Assembly: GCA_023248365.1 (NCBI GenBank)
Contig: JAHFER010000094.1
Span: 1 to 6,634, forward strand
Length of the DNA stretch: 6,634 nt
Direction of reading: 5' to 3'
Source of the DNA: Nitrospirota bacterium
GTDB taxonomy: Bacteria > Nitrospirota > 9FT-COMBO-42-15 > HDB-SIOI813
Made by a program: the position numbers and the translations under genes. Of this stretch, positions 1 through 5,752 are shown in pieces. Each line of letters opens with the position of its first letter. The first letter of the stretch is position 1. The notes beneath the pieces are model-generated. The model ran no database searches and was not told the origin of the DNA. It worked only from the letters and a program-made list of their open reading frames with translations.

Positions 1-1
1 A

Positions 2-34
2 TTTAATATAGAAAAGATAGCAGGTAAATTGTGA
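2..34 (+). CDS. infB: C-terminal tail of probable translation initiation factor IF-2 (partial)
   Basis: Only the last ten codons and the TGA stop are in the window. They read FNIEKIAGKL. IF-2 proteins end in a short segment of the type D-x-I-E-A-(F/Y)-x-x-E-x-h, which this tail fits, and infB is the usual gene directly upstream of rbfA. The call rests mostly on gene order, because ten residues cannot identify a family. A YlxP/DUF503 protein, which can sit between infB and rbfA, is the main alternative. The stop codon overlaps the first two bases of the palindromic element that starts at 33, so the element abuts or even supplies the stop. Confidence 0.4.
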   Translation, partial: FNIEKIAGKL

Positions 35-161
35 CGGCTTCGGAAAAAAACTCCATCTGCGGCGTTGCGCTGCATCCTTCGTCATTGCGGCGTAGCAACA
101 AAGTACGCCTCATTCCTCAGGATTTGCGCGCCTTGCACCTGGAGCTTTTTACGAAGCCGTC
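33..161. repeat. Palindromic MITE-like element, copy 1
   Basis: A 129-bp element bounded by perfect 10-bp terminal inverted repeats, GACGGCTTCG at 33-42 and CGAAGCCGTC at 152-161. The interior is also an imperfect palindrome, so a transcript could fold into one long interrupted hairpin. The apex stem is GGCGTA (89-94) with TACGCC (104-109) around a 9-nt loop. It carries no gene; the open frames across it are by-products of the repeat. A near-identical copy lies in opposite orientation at 2762-2888. No clear target-site duplication is visible here. The size, terminal repeats and lack of coding suggest a non-autonomous mobile or REP-like element. Confidence 0.85.
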
Positions 162-192
162 CGCTATGGTATAGAGAGGCTTTTGCAACAAG

Positions 193-224
193 TCGTCATT
201 CCCGTGAAAACGGGAATCCAGAGG
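193..224. repeat. Short palindromic repeat (ATTCCC...GGGAAT type) before rbfA
   Basis: A perfect 8-bp inverted repeat, ATTCCCGT at 198-205 and ACGGGAAT at 210-217, encloses a GAAA tetraloop and is flanked by CGTC and CCAGAGG. This matches the widespread bacterial dispersed repeat whose core is ATTCCCGCGAAAGCGGGAAT, similar to the Neisseria dRS3 type. Its 3' flank (GAGG, 221-224) is the only Shine-Dalgarno-like sequence before rbfA, so the hairpin lies directly in the rbfA leader and could affect ribosome access. The mobility of this class is not established. Confidence 0.8.
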
Positions 225-236
225 TTATGCATCATA

Positions 237-587
237 ATGAGCTTTAAACGAATAGACAGAATTGGGGATCAGATAAGGGTTGAAATATCTGATATTATCG
301 CCCGGCGTTTGAATGACCCGAGGATTGGGTTTGTTACTGTTACGTCAGTTGAAGTAAGTGAGGACTTAAGGCATGCTAAGGTATTCGTTAGCGTGTTTGG
401 AGATGACAGGACGAAAGCAGAGACCATGCAAGGATTGAAAAGCGCCTCAGGCTTTATCAAAGGTGAAGTGGGGCACAGGCTTACTATGAAGTTTACCCCC
501 AAGCTGATGTTTTTATTAGATGAATCCCTGGATAAGGCCGAGCATGTCCTGAGTATTTTAAGTGAACTAGAAAAGGAAAGTAAATGA
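237..587 (+). CDS. rbfA: 30S ribosome-binding factor RbfA
   Basis: RbfA is a single KH-domain protein that binds the small ribosomal subunit in the cytoplasm and assists late 16S rRNA maturation and cold adaptation. The protein is 116 residues, normal for the family. Visible signatures are the N-terminal helix FKRIDRIGDQIRVEISDI, DPRIG at residues 27-31, the strand VTVTSVEVSEDLRHAKVFVS, the kinked A-x-G turn (A70-S-G72) of the KH fold, and PKLMFLLDES near 88-97. The ATG at 237 is chosen because RbfA proteins start just before this helix. An open frame reaches back to 183, but that extension is translated repeat DNA. GAGG at 221-224 is 12 nt from the start, a rather long spacing. The stop overlaps the nrnA start (ATGA), indicating translational coupling. 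Confidence 0.95.
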   Translation: MSFKRIDRIGDQIRVEISDIIARRLNDPRIGFVTVTSVEVSEDLRHAKVFVSVFGDDRTKAETMQGLKSASGFIKGEVGHRLTMKFTPKLMFLLDESLDKAEHVLSILSELEKESK

Positions 588-1552
588 GTATTGAAGATGT
601 AGTTCAGGAGATAAAAAAGAGGGAGACCTTTTTAATAACTACCCATATCAATCCCGAAGGGGATGCAATAGGCTCGTCCCTTGCTTTAGCCATTGCCCTT
701 TCTTCTATCGGAAAAAAGGTTTCAGTTTACACAAGAGACCCTGTACCTGAGAATTTAAAGTTCTTACCTTATAGTGATACTGTCCGGCAAATTAAAGGCG
801 TTGAAGATATTGGCGAGAGGTTTGACGCGGTAGTTACTGTGGACTGCGGGGATTTGGAAAGGGTGGGATTCCTGAAATCTGACAACATCCCGGGACGTAT
901 ACTTATTAATATTGACCATCATGTCACAAATATAGGATTTGGAGATGTAAATATTGTTGAGGACTGTGTTGCCTCTGCTGACCTTGTATATAGAATAATG
1001 GGCATGCTTGGTATTCCTCTTACACAGCATATAGCTATCTGCATTTACACTGCCTTGCTTACTGAGACAGGTTCTTTCAGATACTCAAACACAGATGACA
1101 ACACCTTCAGCATGGCGGCAGATATGGTTAAGGCAGGGGCAAACCCATGGATTATAGCCGAGAATATATTTAATAGAAACAGTATGGGCCGGCTGCAAAT
1201 CATGGGATTAGTGCTTTCAAACCTCACTGTTAGCGATAGCGGTAAGATTGCATGGATTACTGTAAGGGAAAAGATGTACAAAGATACCGGGACAACCAAG
1301 GATGATGTAGAGGATTTTATAAATTATCCCCGTTCTATCATTGGTGTTGAGGTGGCTGTGCTGTTCCGTGAGTCAGACAGTGATTGGAAGCTAAGCATGA
1401 GATCAAATGGGAAAGTGGATGTATCATCAGTAGCCCTTGAATTCGGCGGCGGAGGCCACAAGATGGCAGCGGGATGCCTTATCAAAGGCACGCTGGAAGA
1501 AGTGAAAAAGAAGGTAATAGACCGTATAGAAGAAGTTGTTAACCATCTATAA
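584..1552 (+). CDS. nrnA: Bifunctional oligoribonuclease / pAp phosphatase NrnA (DHH-DHHA1)
   Basis: This is a DHH-superfamily phosphoesterase of 322 residues, the usual NrnA size. NrnA degrades nano-RNAs and dephosphorylates 3'-phosphoadenosine 5'-phosphate using Mn2+ ions. Motif I is THINPEGDAIGS (20-31), motif II VDCGD (86-90), motif III DHH (111-113) and motif IV TETGSF (150-155). The C-terminal DHHA1 domain carries the substrate-binding GGGGHKMAAG (about 288-297). Motifs I and IV have Glu where Asp is usual (E25, E151), a conservative change. No CBS, GGDEF or transmembrane segments are present, so it is not GdpP, and it is too short for RecJ. AGGAA at 574-578 is 5 nt before the ATG, which overlaps the rbfA stop. 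Position between rbfA and truB is the standard place for this gene. Confidence 0.93.
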   Translation: MSIEDVVQEIKKRETFLITTHINPEGDAIGSSLALAIALSSIGKKVSVYTRDPVPENLKFLPYSDTVRQIKGVEDIGERFDAVVTVDCGDLERVGFLKSDNIPGRILINIDHHVTNIGFGDVNIVEDCVASADLVYRIMGMLGIPLTQHIAICIYTALLTETGSFRYSNTDDNTFSMAADMVKAGANPWIIAENIFNRNSMGRLQIMGLVLSNLTVSDSGKIAWITVREKMYKDTGTTKDDVEDFINYPRSIIGVEVAVLFRESDSDWKLSMRSNGKVDVSSVALEFGGGGHKMAAGCLIKGTLEEVKKKVIDRIEEVVNHL

Positions 1553-1566
1553 TTTTAATACAAAAT

Positions 1567-1705
1567 AAAAACACAGAGACACGGAGACACAGAGAAAGAC
1601 AATAACAAATGCCAAAGTACAAATTAATCACAAAACTTCAATGGAATTCATATATGTGGATTTTGGTATTTGTTTTTCTCAGTGCCTCAGTGCCTCTGTG
1701 GTTAT
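1567..1705. repeat. Imperfect palindromic repeat between nrnA and truB
   Basis: The left arm, a purine/CA-rich run built on CACAGAGACAC (1567-1597), is matched in reverse complement by the right arm built on GTGCCTCAGTGCCTCTGTG (1673-1705). A second inner block also pairs: CAAATGCCAAA (1606-1616) with TTTGGTATTTG (1662-1672). The centre (about 1618-1660) is A/T-rich and unpaired. This fills the nrnA-truB gap almost completely. The 'ACACAGAGACAC(A/G)GAGA' theme is a familiar dispersed repeat in environmental bacterial genomes. It holds no gene, although its right half is open in the truB frame. A transcript could fold into an extended, interrupted hairpin ending about 10 nt before the truB start. 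Confidence 0.8.
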
Positions 1706-1715
1706 ATTATTGAAT

Positions 1716-2744
1716 ATGGATGGTCTGCTTATAATTAATAAGCCTAAGGGATGTACATCACATGATGTTGTCGCAAGATTGAGGAGGATACTCTCAATCA
1801 GTAAAATAGGGCACACAGGCACTCTGGACCCGGATGCAACCGGTGTCCTATGTCTATGTATTGGAAAAGCTACAAGGTATGCGCAGTATACCTCAGAATC
1901 TGAAAAGGAATACAGAGCTGTGATGAAGCTGGGGGAGGTTACTGATACGCAGGATGCCTCCGGTAAAGTTATAAAGGAGACAAAAGAGTTTAATATTACT
2001 GTAGAGCAGATTCAGGAGGCCTTCAAAAAGTTCACTGGTATAATAAAACAGATTCCGCCGATGTACTCAGCAGTCAAGGTTGGGGGGACTCCGCTTTATA
2101 AAATGGCACGGAAGGGTGAGGAGATACACAGAGAACCCCGTGAAATTCAGATTATGAGCATAAGGCTGCTGGATTATTTTTATGAAAGCCCCTCAAATCC
2201 CCCTTTATCCCCCTTTTCTAAAGTGGGAAGAACGACTGAGTTACCCCCCTTTGATAAAGGGGGGATGGGGGGATTTGGGCCGCTTAAATTTGTGTCATTT
2301 GATGTAAGATGTTCAAAAGGGACTTATATAAGGACACTGTGCAATGATATAGGTGATTACCTCGGTGTTGGCGCTCATATGTACAGCCTTGAGAGGATTG
2401 CATCAGGTGATTTTAACATAAAAGATTCCATTACTCTTGAAGAGGCGGAAGAACTCAGTGAGATGGGGCAGATTGAATCTAAGCTGATTAATATAAATGA
2501 GATGGTTGCCTGGATGCCTTCTGTTAAGATAAATGAATCATGGGATAGTGCAGTAAAGAATGGAAGGGGTATTCCGGCAGAGGCTATTAAAGAAATCTCC
2601 GGCAGTTTCCATAAAGACAGCAGGGTTAGGATAATGGACAGCAGGGGTGAATTTCTTTCAATAGGTTCGTCTCTTTACAATAGTGATGAGACAATGACCA
2701 TACATGGTGAAATTGTTTTAAAAGTTGAGAGAGTTCTGGTATAA
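1716..2744 (+). CDS. truB: tRNA pseudouridine(55) synthase TruB with a repeat-encoded insert
   Basis: TruB isomerises U55 in the T-loop of tRNAs. The protein is 342 residues from the ATG at 1716; most TruB proteins are about 290-315. The start is set by MDGLLIINKPKGCTSHDVV, the family's true N-terminus. A further 25 in-frame residues from 1641 are translated palindrome and are rejected. No good Shine-Dalgarno is visible, and TTG at 1710 is an alternative start. Motifs: GHTGTLDPDATG with catalytic Asp38, PPMYSAVKVGGTPLY (about 109-123), CSKGTYIRTL (199-208), and a C-terminal PUA-like domain. Residues about 159-188 come from an in-frame palindromic repeat inserted between two strands, 11 residues before the SKGTYIR motif. 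Removing it gives about 312 residues, the normal size. All catalytic motifs and the frame are intact, so the enzyme is probably functional. Confidence 0.95.
   Translation: MDGLLIINKPKGCTSHDVVARLRRILSISKIGHTGTLDPDATGVLCLCIGKATRYAQYTSESEKEYRAVMKLGEVTDTQDASGKVIKETKEFNITVEQIQEAFKKFTGIIKQIPPMYSAVKVGGTPLYKMARKGEEIHREPREIQIMSIRLLDYFYESPSNPPLSPFSKVGRTTELPPFDKGGMGGFGPLKFVSFDVRCSKGTYIRTLCNDIGDYLGVGAHMYSLERIASGDFNIKDSITLEEAEELSEMGQIESKLININEMVAWMPSVKINESWDSAVKNGRGIPAEAIKEISGSFHKDSRVRIMDSRGEFLSIGSSLYNSDETMTIHGEIVLKVERVLV
2189..2280. repeat. Palindromic repeat inserted in frame within truB
   Basis: The left arm (2189-2228), which contains CAAATCCCCCTTTATCCCCC, is the near reverse complement of the right arm (2242-2280), which contains CCCCCCTTTGATAAAGGGGG and then GGGGGGATTTGGG. 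The arms are separated by a spacer of about 13 nt centred on AACGACTGAG. The left arm has decayed at AAAGTGGG, where the partner predicts an unbroken G run. The 'AAATCCCCC-TTT-ATCCCCC ... AAAGGGGGAT' design is a common intergenic dispersed repeat. Here it lies inside a coding region and encodes about 30 residues rich in Pro and Gly, with PPF-x-K patterns on both arms, and no stop. This resembles the Rickettsia palindromic elements that enter genes in frame. Confidence 0.85.
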
Positions 2745-2761
2745 TGCAAATCATCAAACAA

Positions 2762-2888
2762 AACGGCTTTGTAAAAAGCTCCAGGTGCAAGGCGCGCAAA
2801 TCCTGAGGAATGAGGCGTACTTTGTTGGTACGCCGCAATGACGAAGGATGCAGCGCAACGCCGCAGATGGATTTTTTACGAAGCCGTC
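2762..2888. repeat. Palindromic MITE-like element, copy 2 (inverted relative to copy 1)
   Basis: About 127 bp, reverse-complementary to the element at 33-161 with only a handful of differences: the left terminus is AACGGCTTTG rather than GACGGCTTCG, there is one C/G change near the apex, and a small change lies in the T run. The apex stem is the perfect GGCGTAC (2814-2820) with GTACGCC (2828-2834) around the loop TTTGTTG. In copy 1 this stem is one pair shorter. It begins 17 bp after the truB stop and ends 25 bp before the next start. TCAAAC occurs at both edges (2754-2759 and 2887-2892) and might be a target duplication, but the right copy overlaps the terminal repeat. It may act as a 3' mRNA stabiliser or weak terminator. 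Confidence 0.85.
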
Positions 2889-2913
2889 AAACCTGAAACT
2901 TCAAACATAAGAT

Positions 2914-3432
2914 ATGGCACAAACAGTTCACCCACTTATTGCATTAGCAAGAGAGGCGATTAAGGTATACCTCGAAACAGGAAAGGTATTAAAGACACCT
3001 GTTGTTTTAACAGATGAGATGAAGGAAAGGCATGGGGTTTTCGTATCTCTAAAGATAAAGGGGAGATTAAGGGGCTGCATCGGTACCTTTGAACCTGCTG
3101 CATCTAATGTGGCCGAAGAGATTATACTTAATGCCTTAAACTCTGCTACAGAAGACCCAAGATTTATGCCTGTTATGCTATCGGAATTAGAGGACATAGA
3201 TATTTCAGTAGACATACTATCTTCACCTGAGCGGATTAAGTCCACTAATGAATTAAACCCCGCAAAATATGGGGTAATAGTAAAAAATGGGTATAAAAGA
3301 GGGCTTTTACTCCCTGCTCTTGAAGGTGTCAATACTGTGGAGCAACAGGTAGATATCGCAAGAGACAAGGCAGGAATAGCAGAAAGAGATCCAATTGAAT
3401 TATACAGATTTGAAGTAAGACGATTTAAGTAA
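2914..3432 (+). CDS. AMMECR1 domain protein (AmmeMemoRadiSam system protein A type)
   Basis: The 172-residue protein matches the AMMECR1 family over its full length. It shows the hallmark LRGCIG (52-57), followed by EEIILNALNSATEDPRF, the ELEDIDISVDILSSPE strand region, YGVIVKNGYKRGLLLPAL, and a C-terminal region ending IELYRFEV. The AMMECR1 domain is found from archaea to humans and its biochemical role is not settled. In many bacteria and archaea it is encoded with a Memo-family protein and a radical SAM protein. Neither is in this window, so it appears alone here. The gene starts 25 bp after a palindromic element and has no clear Shine-Dalgarno. It probably belongs with the two + strand genes that follow. 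A 191-residue open frame on the opposite strand (2928-3503) is a shadow. Confidence 0.9.
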   Translation: MAQTVHPLIALAREAIKVYLETGKVLKTPVVLTDEMKERHGVFVSLKIKGRLRGCIGTFEPAASNVAEEIILNALNSATEDPRFMPVMLSELEDIDISVDILSSPERIKSTNELNPAKYGVIVKNGYKRGLLLPALEGVNTVEQQVDIARDKAGIAERDPIELYRFEVRRFK

Positions 3433-3465
3433 CTAAAAAAGTTAACAGAACAGAAAGGTTGAGTT

Positions 3466-4794
3466 ATGGCAGAGATTATTCCGTTTAAAGGCATCTTGTA
3501 CAACCAGGAAAAGATTAAAGATATAAGTCAGGTGGTAACACCGCCGTATGACGTTATATCACCTGATGAACAGGAAAAATTCTATAAAAGACATGAATAT
3601 AACATGATACGTCTTGACCTCGGCAAAGAGTTTTCTGAGGACAACGAAAATAATAACCGCTATACAAGGGCCTTAGACCATGTCTCAAAATGGCTTTCTT
3701 CTCAGATATTAGTTGAAGATAAGGCGCCTTCTATGTATTTCTACGAAGTAACATACACGATTCATAATTCTGCGCCAAAGGTAATGAAAGGCTTTATCGC
3801 CCTATGTAAATTAGAGGACTTCTCAAGCGGCAAGGTAGTTCCGCACGAATATACCTTATCCAAACCTAAATCTGACAGACTCAATCTTTTACGGACATGC
3901 AAGGCAAATTTCAGCATGATTTTTTCCCTTTACTCATCAGGCAGTTCAAAAATAAATGATTCTTTTGAAAAAAGCATTGGCACTTCAGCCCCAAAGTTTG
4001 AGGTCAATGATGATAATAAAATCAGTCACAGACTATGGTCGGTCAGTGACCCTGCAGTTATTGATATTGTTAAGAATGAACTTAAAAACCTTACCGTGTA
4101 TATAGCTGACGGGCATCACAGATATGAGGCGTCACTTAATTACAGAAATGAGATTAGAGAGAAAACCGGATCAGATAAAGAAAATCCTGCTGACTATATC
4201 ATGATGTATCTTGCAAATATGGATGAGCCTGGTCTTACAGTACTTCCCACCCACAGGCTATTATACAATATTGAGGCAGACAGACTTGGCAGTCTGACAG
4301 ACAAACTTGCCGGTAATTTTGACTTAAAATATTTTGAATTTAATCAGGAGAGTGAACAGGCAGTCAGGAAGACATTACTTGAGGCTATGAACGGAGCAAA
4401 AACAGGAGAACATCTTTTTGGCATGTATCTTAAGGGAGATAACCGCTATATCCTGCTGTCATTGAAAGATGAGGGGCTGAACCGCAGTAAAGCATCTGAC
4501 AAACCCCTTGCATGGCAGAGACTCGATGTATCAATACTTCAGAAATTTATTCTTGAAGAGCTGCTTGGTTTAACCGAGGAATCAATAAGAAGTCAAGAAA
4601 ATCTTACCTATGTAAAAGATGCAGACGACGCAATCCAGAAGGTAAAAAACGAAAAACATCAGATCGCCTTTCTGTTAAATCCCACAAGGATTGAGGAGAT
4701 TAAGGACGTAACAAGCACAGGAGAGCGGATGCCGCAGAAGTCTACATATTTTTATCCAAAGTTTTTGACCGGACTTGTGTTTAATAAATTTTGA
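3466..4794 (+). CDS. DUF1015 family protein
   Basis: A 442-residue cytoplasmic-type protein with no signal peptide or membrane segment. It carries the DUF1015 signatures: an N-terminal IIPFKG (4-9), VTPPYDVISP (24-33), the N-(M)-IRLDLGKE stretch (46-55), PHEYT (126-130) with KxDRLNLLR (135-143), the conserved DGHHRYEA (215-222), and TVLPTHRL (258-265). Its length is normal for the family. The biochemical function is unknown. In some genomes DUF1015 genes lie beside serine biosynthesis genes, which suggests amino-acid metabolism, and here the next gene is an aminotransferase. The DGHHRYEA block resembles ParB-type GxRRxxA motifs in form, but I would not assign function from it. GAAAGG at 3453-3458 is 7 nt before the ATG, a good ribosome binding site that supports this start. 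Confidence 0.92.
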   Translation: MAEIIPFKGILYNQEKIKDISQVVTPPYDVISPDEQEKFYKRHEYNMIRLDLGKEFSEDNENNNRYTRALDHVSKWLSSQILVEDKAPSMYFYEVTYTIHNSAPKVMKGFIALCKLEDFSSGKVVPHEYTLSKPKSDRLNLLRTCKANFSMIFSLYSSGSSKINDSFEKSIGTSAPKFEVNDDNKISHRLWSVSDPAVIDIVKNELKNLTVYIADGHHRYEASLNYRNEIREKTGSDKENPADYIMMYLANMDEPGLTVLPTHRLLYNIEADRLGSLTDKLAGNFDLKYFEFNQESEQAVRKTLLEAMNGAKTGEHLFGMYLKGDNRYILLSLKDEGLNRSKASDKPLAWQRLDVSILQKFILEELLGLTEESIRSQENLTYVKDADDAIQKVKNEKHQIAFLLNPTRIEEIKDVTSTGERMPQKSTYFYPKFLTGLVFNKF

Positions 4795-4806
4795 TTTTAT
4801 CTGTAG

Positions 4807-5679
4807 ATGTTAATCTTTATCAATGGTAATTTAGTTCCTGCTTCAGAGGCAAGGGTCTCTGTTTTTGACCGGGGCTTTCTATATGGGGACGGCGTATTTG
4901 AGACCCTGAGGTCATACAACGGTGTAATATTCCGTTGCGATGACCATCTTGCCCGCCTGGGTGAATCTGCTGAAGCCCTTTCTATAAAACTGCCTTTTAC
5001 AAACGATTACTTCAAAGAGTCTCTGTACAAGACATTAAGAGAAAACCATCTAAGCAATGCCTATCTGAGGTTGACTGTTACCCGCGGGGAAACAATACCC
5101 GGACTTGATATAGATCAGATCACAGAACCAACAGTTGTAATCATACCAAGGGAATTTGACAGTTATCCGGAGAGTCTCTATATGAAGGGCATTCATGCAG
5201 CAGTAGTAAATACAAGGCGAACGCCCCCTTCTGCCCTTAACCCCGCAATAAAATCATTGAACTTTCTGAATAACATAATGGCTAAGGCAGAGGCAAAAGT
5301 TCTTGGCGCCTCAGAAGGTATAATGCTCAGCACAGATGGCTATGTTGCTGAAGGCACAGTCAGCAATATCTTTATAGTAGAAAACGGAATTATCAAAACT
5401 CCTCCATTAAGCACCGGGATACTGAACGGTGTGACAAGATCTGTTGTTATAAATCTGGCAAGAGAAAATCAGCTTCCTCTAAATGAGGAGCCATTCTATC
5501 CTGATGGACTTTATAATGCAGACGAGTGTTTTATAACAAATACTTCTTATGAAATTATGCCTGTCACAACACTGAACGGACGGCCTGTAGGGGATGGTAA
5601 ACCCGGTGGAATTACCAAAAGGCTTATTAATCTGTTCCACTCATATTGTATTATTCATATACAAACCTCCAGGTTTTAA
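4807..5679 (+). CDS. Class IV PLP-dependent aminotransferase (branched-chain / D-alanine / aminodeoxychorismate lyase type)
   Basis: A 290-residue fold-type IV PLP enzyme. Signatures are the FDRGFLYGDGVFETLR strand (20-35), the PLP-binding Lys149 in NPAIKSLNFLNN, E182 in the AEGTVSNIF phosphate/pyridine-binding segment (181-189), STGILNGVTR (202-211), and FITNTSYEIMPV (242-253). This family makes branched-chain amino acids (IlvE), D-amino acids (Dat) or 4-aminobenzoate (PabC). The overall pattern, including YGDGVFETLR and TGILNGVTR, leans towards an IlvE-like transaminase, but substrate cannot be settled from sequence alone, so no symbol is given. It follows the DUF1015 stop by 12 bp, consistent with one operon, and has only a weak Shine-Dalgarno. 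The last dozen or so residues (SYCIIHIQTSRF) do not look like the usual family end. The - strand module follows immediately. Confidence 0.9.
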   Translation: MLIFINGNLVPASEARVSVFDRGFLYGDGVFETLRSYNGVIFRCDDHLARLGESAEALSIKLPFTNDYFKESLYKTLRENHLSNAYLRLTVTRGETIPGLDIDQITEPTVVIIPREFDSYPESLYMKGIHAAVVNTRRTPPSALNPAIKSLNFLNNIMAKAEAKVLGASEGIMLSTDGYVAEGTVSNIFIVENGIIKTPPLSTGILNGVTRSVVINLARENQLPLNEEPFYPDGLYNADECFITNTSYEIMPVTTLNGRPVGDGKPGGITKRLINLFHSYCIIHIQTSRF

Positions 5680-5700
5680 GTCGCAAATTAATTTGTTGCT

Positions 5701-5752
5701 GATTTCGCAAGGCTCATAACAGTAAAGCGTCAAGTGGAGTGGCTTGTTAGAC
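5701..5752 (-). other. Possible degenerate integron attC-like site downstream of DUF2283
   Basis: Read on the minus strand, this stretch starts with GTCTAAC (5752-5746), which fits the attC outer core RYYYAAC, and continues AAGCCACTCCACTTGACG, a typical attC left-arm style. A weaker right arm, TGAGCCTTGCG, follows and can pair through CAAG/CTTG and CTC/GAG. It ends in GAAATC, where GTTRRRY would be expected. At about 52 bp it is slightly shorter than typical attC sites, and the right core is not preserved. It overlaps the 3' end of the DUF2283 gene, as cassette genes often do. No integrase is in the window. This is a pattern-based suggestion only. Confidence 0.3.

Noticed and set aside
33..161. 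Structured ncRNA or riboswitch at 33-161
   Set aside because: The near-identical inverted copy at 2762-2888 and the terminal inverted repeats point to a dispersed element, not a gene-specific leader RNA.
65..247. 60-residue + strand open frame over the first palindromic element
   Set aside because: It is translated repeat DNA. It runs through the element and the ATTCCC hairpin and overlaps the start of rbfA in another frame.
1641..1715. N-terminal extension of TruB from the ATG at 1641
   Set aside because: The 25 residues come from the palindrome's right half and precede the conserved MDGLLIINKPKG start of the family.
2189..2280. CRISPR-like or tandem repeat reading of the G/C-run region
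   Set aside because: The similarity between the two halves is inverted, not direct, and there are no regularly spaced repeats.
2626..2838. 70-residue - strand open frame (MRRTNKVRLIPQDLRALHLEL...)
   Set aside because: It begins inside the second palindromic element and continues antisense to truB. This peptide type is a known by-product of the repeat and is not a gene.
2928..3503. 191-residue open frame on the - strand
   Set aside because: It is antisense to the AMMECR1 gene, whose sense translation matches a conserved family over its full length. The antisense protein shows no recognisable motif.
5663..5676. AAACC-TCCA-GGTTT as a terminator of the aminotransferase operon
   Set aside because: The stem has only five pairs with little GC and no T run follows. 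It also lies inside the coding sequence.
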